A stretch of DNA of 64,000 bases from Cryptomeria japonica (Eukaryota; Streptophyta; Pinopsida; Cupressales; Cupressaceae), in NCBI RefSeq assembly GCF_030272615.1, contig NC_081405.1, forward strand, positions 155,353,613-155,417,612, in the 5' to 3' direction. Positions 58,657 to 64,000 of the stretch are shown here, one piece after another; position 1 is the stretch's first letter, and the number at the start of each line of letters is the position of its first letter. Under the pieces are notes generated by a model. The model made no database searches and was not told where the DNA came from. It saw nothing but the letters and a program-made list of their open reading frames with translations. Made by a program: the position numbers and the translations under genes.

Positions 58657-58773
58657 ATTTGGCACTTGCCAAATATGGCAAGCGCCCTATTTGGCGTGGG
58701 CCAAATATAATGCTCACCCTATTTGGCATGCGCCAAATGTGATGAATGGATATTCCATTTGGCAGCGCCAAAT
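58657..58773. repeat. Cluster of four TTTGGC palindromes
   Basis: ATTTGGC-N3/4-GCCAAAT hairpins at 58657-58674, 58689-58706, 58721-58738 and 58757-58773. The loops differ (ACTT, GTGG, ATGC, AGC), while the arms are constant. A further copy is at 59009-59026 and three more lie past the satellite. They can form short hairpins on either strand. Confidence 0.85.
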
Positions 58774-59122
58774 AAGGATGAAGAGGGAGATAGCTCGAGG
58801 GATAGCAGAATAAGGGAATTGTGAGAGCTAGAAAGGGGAGGGACAAAGAAGAGTATGTATCTATAAGAATGAAGAGCCCAAGAAGAGGTAAGGGGAGAGA
58901 GAGAATATGAGATCTAGTTCATAGAGAGAGATGGAACTACAAGGGAAGGCAGATAAAGAAGGGAGAGGTGAGATGGGGCTTTCTATGTACACATTTGGCA
59001 CTCTCCCTATTTGGCACATGCCAAATGTGGAATAGATACAAAATCTTCTTTGTCCCTCCCCTCTCTAGCTCTCATAATTCTCTTATTCTCCTATCCCTCA
59101 AGCTATCTCCCTCTTAATCCTT
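58774..59122. repeat. Foldback with arms of about 89 bp
   Basis: 58774-58862 and 59034-59122 are inverted copies (for example GAGCTAGAAAGGGGAGGGAC against GTCCCTCCCCTCTCTAGCTC) with a few mismatches. The 171 bp loop holds the palindrome at 59009-59026. Could be a foldback transposon or a hairpin precursor. No target duplication was identified. Confidence 0.75.
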
Positions 59123-59187
59123 ACACCCATCTAATTCCCTCTCTCACCTCTTTCCCTTAGTTTTTTCCTCACTCCCTCCTCTCTCTA

Positions 59188-61742
59188 GGTCCTAAGGGGT
59201 CATAGGACACCATGTGACCCCTTAGGACACAAAATGACCCCTAACGACACCTAAGTGGTCATATGGTGTCCTAAGGGGTCATAGGACACCATATGACCTC
59301 TTAGGTTACCATAGGACCCATAACAACACCATATTTTGTCCTAAGTGGTCATAGGACACCATATGACCCCTTAGGACAGCATACAACCCATAACGACACC
59401 ATATGGTGTCTTAATGGGTCATAGGACACCATATGACCCCTTAGGTGTCGTTAGAGGTCATATTGTGTCCTAAGGGGTTATATGGTGTCCTATGACCCCT
59501 TAAGACACCATATGATCCCTTAGGACACCATACGACCCATAATGACACCATATTGTGTCCTAAGGGGTCATATGGTGTCCTAAAGAGTCATAGGAAACCA
59601 TATGACCCTTTGCGACACCATACGACCCATAACGACACCCCATTGTGTCCTAAGGGGTCATAGGACACCATATGACCCCTCATGACACCATACAACCCAT
59701 AACGACACCTGAGGGGTCATATGGTGTCCTATGGCCCCATAAGACACCATATGACCCCTTAGGTGTCCATACGACCCATAACAACACCATATTGTGTCCT
59801 AACAGGTCATATGGTGTCCTAAGGGGTCATAGGGCACCATATGACCCCTTAGGACACCATATGACCCATAACGACACCGTATTGTGTCCTAAGGGGTCAT
59901 ATGGCATCCTAAGGCATCATAAGACACCATATAACCCCTTAGGACACCATACGACCCATAATGACACCCTATTGTGTCCTAGGGGGTCATATGGTGTTCT
60001 AAGGGGTCATAGGACATCATATGACCCCTTATGACACCATACGACCCATAACGACACCTAAGGGATCATATGGTGTCCTATGGCCCCATAGGACACCATA
60101 TGATCCCTTAGGTGTCCATAGGACCCATAACAACACCATATTATGTCATAAGGGGTCATATGGTGTCCTAAGGGGTCATAAGACACCATATGACCCCTTA
60201 GGACACCATACGACCCATAACGACACCCTATTATGTCCTAGGGGGTCATATGGTGTCCTAAGGGGTCATAGGACACCATATGACCCCTTAAGACACAATA
60301 TAGTGTCATTATGGGTCGTATGGTGTCCTAAGGGGTCATATGGTGTCCTATGGGGTCATAGGACACCATATGATCCCTTAGGTGTCCATACAACCCATAA
60401 CAACACCATATAATGTCCTAAGGGGTCATATGGTGTCCTAAGGGGTTATAGGACACCATATGACCCCTTAGGACACCATACGACCCATAACAACACTATA
60501 TTGTGTCTTAAGGGGTCATATGGTGTCCTAAGGGGTCATAAGACACCATATGACCCCTTAGGACACCATACGACCCATAACGACACCATATTGTCTCCTA
60601 AGGCGTCATGTGGTGTCCTAAGGGGTCATAAGACACCATATGACCCCTTAGGACACCATACGACCCATAACGACACCATATTGTGTCCTAAGGGGTCATA
60701 AGACACCATATGACCCCTTAGGACACCATACGACCCATAACGACACCGCATTGTGTCCTAAGGGGTCAGAGGACACCATATGACCCCTTAGGACACCATA
60801 CGACCCGTAACGACACCGTATTATGTCCTAGGGGGTCATATGGTGTCCTAAGGGGCCATAGGACACCATATGACCCCTTACGACACCATACAATGAATAA
60901 CGACACCATATGACCCATAACAACACCTAAGGGGTCACATGGTGTCCTATGGCCCCATAGGACACCATATGAGCCCTTAGGTTTCCATAAAACCCATAAC
61001 AACACCATATTATGTCCTTAGGGGTCATATGGTGTCCTAAGTGGTCATAGGACACCATATGACCCCTTAGGACACCATACAACCGATAACGACACCATAT
61101 TGTGTCCTAAGGGGTCATATGGTGTCCTAAGGGGTCATAAGACACCATATGACTCCTAAGGACACCATACAACTCATAACGACACCGTATTGTATCCTAA
61201 GGGGTCATATGGTGTCCTAAGGGGTCAAAGGACACCATATGACCCCTTAGGACACCGTACGACCCATAAAGACACCATATTGTGTCCTAGGTGGTCATAT
61301 GGTGTCGTAAGGGGTCATAGGACACCATATGACCCCTTACGACCCATAACGACACCATATTGTGTCCTAAGAGGTCATATGGTGTCCTAAGGGGTCATAA
61401 GACACCATATGACTCCTAAGGACACCATACAACCCATAACGACACCGTATTGTATCCTAAGGGGTCATATGGTGTCCTAAGGGGTCAAAGGACACCATAT
61501 GACCCCTTAGGACACCATACGACCCATAAGGACACCATATTGTGTGCTAGGTGGTCATATGGTGTCGTAAGGGGTCATAGAACACCATATGACCCCTTAC
61601 GACCCATAACAACACCATATTGTGTCCTAAGGTGTCATAAGACACCATATGACCCCTTAGGACACTATACGACCCATAATGACACCTAAGGGGTCATATG
61701 GTGTCCTAAGACACCATATTATGTCCTAAAGAGTCATATGGT
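59188..61742. repeat. Satellite of about 90 bp period built from a 20-mer and its reverse complement
   Basis: The main unit is 90 bp, made of AAGGGGTCATATGGTGTCCT, its exact reverse complement AGGACACCATATGACCCCTT, and a spacer with ACGACCCATAACGACACCAT and ATTGTGTCCT. The phase is exact at 60481, 60571 and 60661; 70 bp variants that lost one 20-mer occur (60661 to 60731 to 60801), and one stretch is inverted (about 60297-60340). Because 90 is divisible by 3, frames stay open on both strands and give a 30-residue repeat; these are not genes. Confidence 0.95.
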
Positions 61743-61769
61743 TTAATTTTTATGGTTGTGGCTATCAAA

Positions 61770-62040
61770 CTATAGGGTATAGAGTAGAAATTTATCAAAG
61801 GTTAAAAAATTTCAATGGAAGTCATTTGGCGCTAGCCAAATGAGCTACACAAAAAAAAGGTTATAGGGTATAGAGTAGAAATTTATCAAAGGTAAAAATT
61901 TCAATGGAAGTCATTTGGCGCTAGCCAAATGAGCTACACAAAAAAAAGGTTATAGGGTATAGATTTAGTGTTTAGTTTAAGGTAAAAAAATTCAATGGAA
62001 GTCATTTGGCGGTAGCCAAAGGAGTTGCACTAAAAAATGG
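61770..62040 (+). repeat. Triplicated 90 bp repeat with a TTTGGC palindrome
   Basis: Units at about 61770-61860, 61861-61949 and 61950-62040. Each starts TATAGGGTATAGA, contains TTCAATGGAAGTC followed by ATTTGGC-N4-GCCAAAK, and ends in CACNAAAAAA. The first two are nearly identical; the third is more diverged (palindrome 62004-62021). Confidence 0.9.
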
Positions 62041-62541
62041 TTATATCGGACCCTTGACCCGTGATCCAAACCCACATTCTCTCATTTTGTCTTCTTTTTG
62101 CGCATGATCAGAAAAAAAAATGCTTTTTGCATGGTGTTGACATTTTATGCAAGGTTATTTTATACATTCCATTAGCTCTCCACCACCTTTTTTTTTCATT
62201 TGGCAACGTCAAAGAGGAAGAACATAGTTTTTTTTATCAAATTTGAATAATTGAGGTAATATTTTCTTGTTTTTAGAATTCAAATACTTATTAAGTGTTA
62301 TTTTGTTTAAATGTTAGAATAAAAGTGTGAGTCAAAATTAATTATAATCCTATTAGATTTACATTAGATTTAACAATGCATTTGAAGGAAGTTGCATAAG
62401 AAAATTATTTGTTTAGTGGTTTAAAACAAAATTTGCAATTTCATACATCCTTTTTAAGATCTTATGAAATAATTTAGAAAAGGAATACGTGAAATAATTT
62501 CAATTTCATATATCCATTTTAACATATGCATAATCATCATC
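62041..62541 (+). other. Upstream region of the terminal gene
   Basis: Non-coding in appearance. It contains a further TTTGGC (about 62196), an AT-rich stretch and a possible 5' splice-site-like GAGGTAATAT at 62254. No TATA box was clear. The gene frame is open back to a stop at 62470-62472 but has no ATG before 62542. Confidence 0.4.
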
Positions 62542-64000
62542 ATGCTGAGGAAACAACCAAAAAATGTAATACCGAAAGAGTGTGAAGCTAAGAATGCAAA
62601 AAAAAGAGAAGGAATGAAGCAACTTCGTGAACAAAGGAAATTGAATACCATAGAAGAAGAGGTGTTAATTGAAGAGGTGCCAATTGAAGAGGAACATGAA
62701 ATATCCATCCAATCTAAGAGAGAGACAAAATTGGCCACACAAAGGCAACAGATGCAAAACCTTCGTGCAATGAGACAATTGAATCCTGAGGTTGAGAGAA
62801 TATCTACCACAATTCAAGTTGAAGGCACCCCATCTCTTACATCTCAAGTTGAAGGCACACCATCTCTTATTGGCACACCATTGGTGTCTATAACATCTCA
62901 TATTGAATGCACTCCCTCTATGACATTTGACGTTGCAAGTAATTCATGACTGACATCAAGTATTGGAGCTACACCATCTTGTACACCTCAATTTCAAGGT
63001 ATGTCATCATTTTCATCTCCGGTTGAAGGTATGCCAACTATCCCTAATGTTGTTGACATTCCTAATCTTGAGATAACTCAAAGTTTGAGAACACCTCCTA
63101 GAGTTTTGCATAGAAAGCCTAATTATTTGATTGATATTGATGCTAATGTTTTGAAACCAATGGTTGACAAGTTTCCAAAGCGTACTTGTCAAAGACATGC
63201 TAACCAGATATGGAAAATATTTTTTGAGCCTTTAAATGAGACACGAAGATCTCAACTATTTGTTGAAATGATGAGAAATCTGAAATTTAGGCCTATAATG
63301 AAGATTCTTGGGCTAAGAACATCGATTGAATCAAGTGACAAATCTATTGTGAAGAATCTAATGAATGCATATGATACTATTGATTCTAACTCACGCACAA
63401 AAGATAGTAATGCCACACGATGTGTCATTACATCAACAATTGTAAGCACTCAAACTAAGAAAGCTTGCCTCCTTAGAAAGACAAGTAAACAATTGAAGAT
63501 AAGTAGACAAACTCTAATGAGAGCTTTGGGAAGGCGACAAAGAGTGGAGGATCCATATAACAATGAGTTATGGGAATTTTTCAGTAGATTACCACGGAAA
63601 GATAAAGCAATTGTTGAAGCCTTGAGATCCCTAATTGAAGATTTTTGGAAGAATAACACAAGGGTCTCTCCAAATCAAAGAGATGTTGTAAGAAGGAGGA
63701 TTGGTAGTAAAATCCGTGATCCACATCCGAAACATTTTTTGGATATGACTCAAACACAATTTTTTGCCAAGTTTCAACGTATGTATCCTCAAATAAAAAT
63801 TAGTCAAAGGTTCTTTGAAATGGTAAAGCCTTTTTATGTCAAAATAAATCACACACACACAACTTGTTGTTGTAGAGTACATATTGAATTTTCTAACCAT
63901 TATGATGTTTATCAACGCATATGTATAGATTTGCATGCTAACAATGTTTTGCAGGAATGTAACATAAATGGTCCACTGACATCTTCAAGGGAATTCATAT
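62542..64000 (+). CDS. Uncharacterised protein with one in-frame TGA, runs off the window
   Basis: The frame from the ATG 62542 is open to the window end (486 codons) except for TGA at 62947-62949. The N-terminus has two copies of a basic helix-like motif (AKKREGMKQLREQRKLN and ATQRQQMQNLRAMRQLN), then acidic EEEVLIEEVPIEEE between them, then a Thr/Pro-rich stretch of QVEGTPSLTS-type units. A long helical part follows (YLIDIDANVLKPMVDKFPKR, QIWKIFFEPLNETRRSQLFV, KQLKISRQTLMRALGRRQ, KDKAIVEALRSLIEDFWKN). The C-terminal piece has a Cys/His motif, TCCCRVHIEFSNHYDVYQRI. From memory it resembles a widespread uncharacterised, possibly transposon-derived animal protein family (FY....P...T..ELY..F.. 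then CxC..H). Not verified. Confidence 0.6.

Noticed and set aside
59672-61689. Series of open frames encoding a 30-residue SYGVLRGHKTPYDPLGHH-type repeat
   Set aside because: They exist on both strands and follow from a satellite period divisible by three. No start context or non-repeat sequence supports a gene.
62061-62246. 61-codon frame upstream of the terminal gene as a first exon
   Set aside because: AT-driven composition, stop before the possible donor site; no support for splicing.

Overview
This looks like a piece of a very large, repeat-choked plant nuclear genome. It is AT-rich, has no recognisable intact host gene with introns, and about three quarters of it is LTR retrotransposons inserted into one another. 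The copia and gypsy families, the plant tRNA-iMet primer-binding sites (TGGTATCAGAGC type) and the style of the LTRs suggest a gymnosperm, probably a conifer; that assignment is inference. No bacterial-style operons, rRNA, tRNA or CRISPR arrays were seen.

Left nest (3139-36500). I read this as one old Ty3/gypsy element (G, minus strand) split by three later insertions. Reading 36500 to 3139 gives 5' LTR, gag, protease, RT | J | end of RT | H | RNase H, start of integrase, 3' LTR interrupted by A. A (3399-8456) belongs to a gag-protease-only family. H (9571-15901, target duplication TCTCA) is a copia with an internal deletion. J (16111-34016) is a copia that itself carries B (18799-25526, same family as A, opposite orientation) and K (27834-32798, a gypsy with gag and protease only). 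B in turn carries a solo LTR, S (22376-23800, duplication TTGTG).

Right nest (39376-54778). A plus-strand LTR (E) is split by D (40526-54486), which is split by C (43430-50537, perfect duplication CTTCT). C is a full-length but inactivated copia. D has no RT or integrase. Instead it carries a coiled-coil and zinc-knuckle ORF plus a long unknown ORF (about 3.2 kb once C is removed). It shares its polypurine-tract region with C almost exactly, so it looks like a non-autonomous passenger of C-type machinery. E sits beside a G-patch-domain gene remnant.

Right flank (54779-64000). This holds single-copy-looking AT-rich DNA, a set of 17-18 bp TTTGGC/GCCAAA palindromes, an 89 bp-arm foldback, and a 2.5 kb satellite with a roughly 90 bp period built from one 20-mer and its reverse complement. 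A triplicated 90 bp repeat carrying the same TTTGGC palindrome follows. The window ends in a long plus-strand reading frame (62542 to beyond 64000), unbroken except for one TGA, encoding a protein I cannot name.

The points most worth following up are the terminal gene, the self-complementary satellite with its palindromic borders, and the three independent RT-less LTR element families (A/B, D, K). Every one of the seven retropepsin sites I could read has lost the D-S/T-G catalytic triad, so none of the elements here appears able to move by itself.
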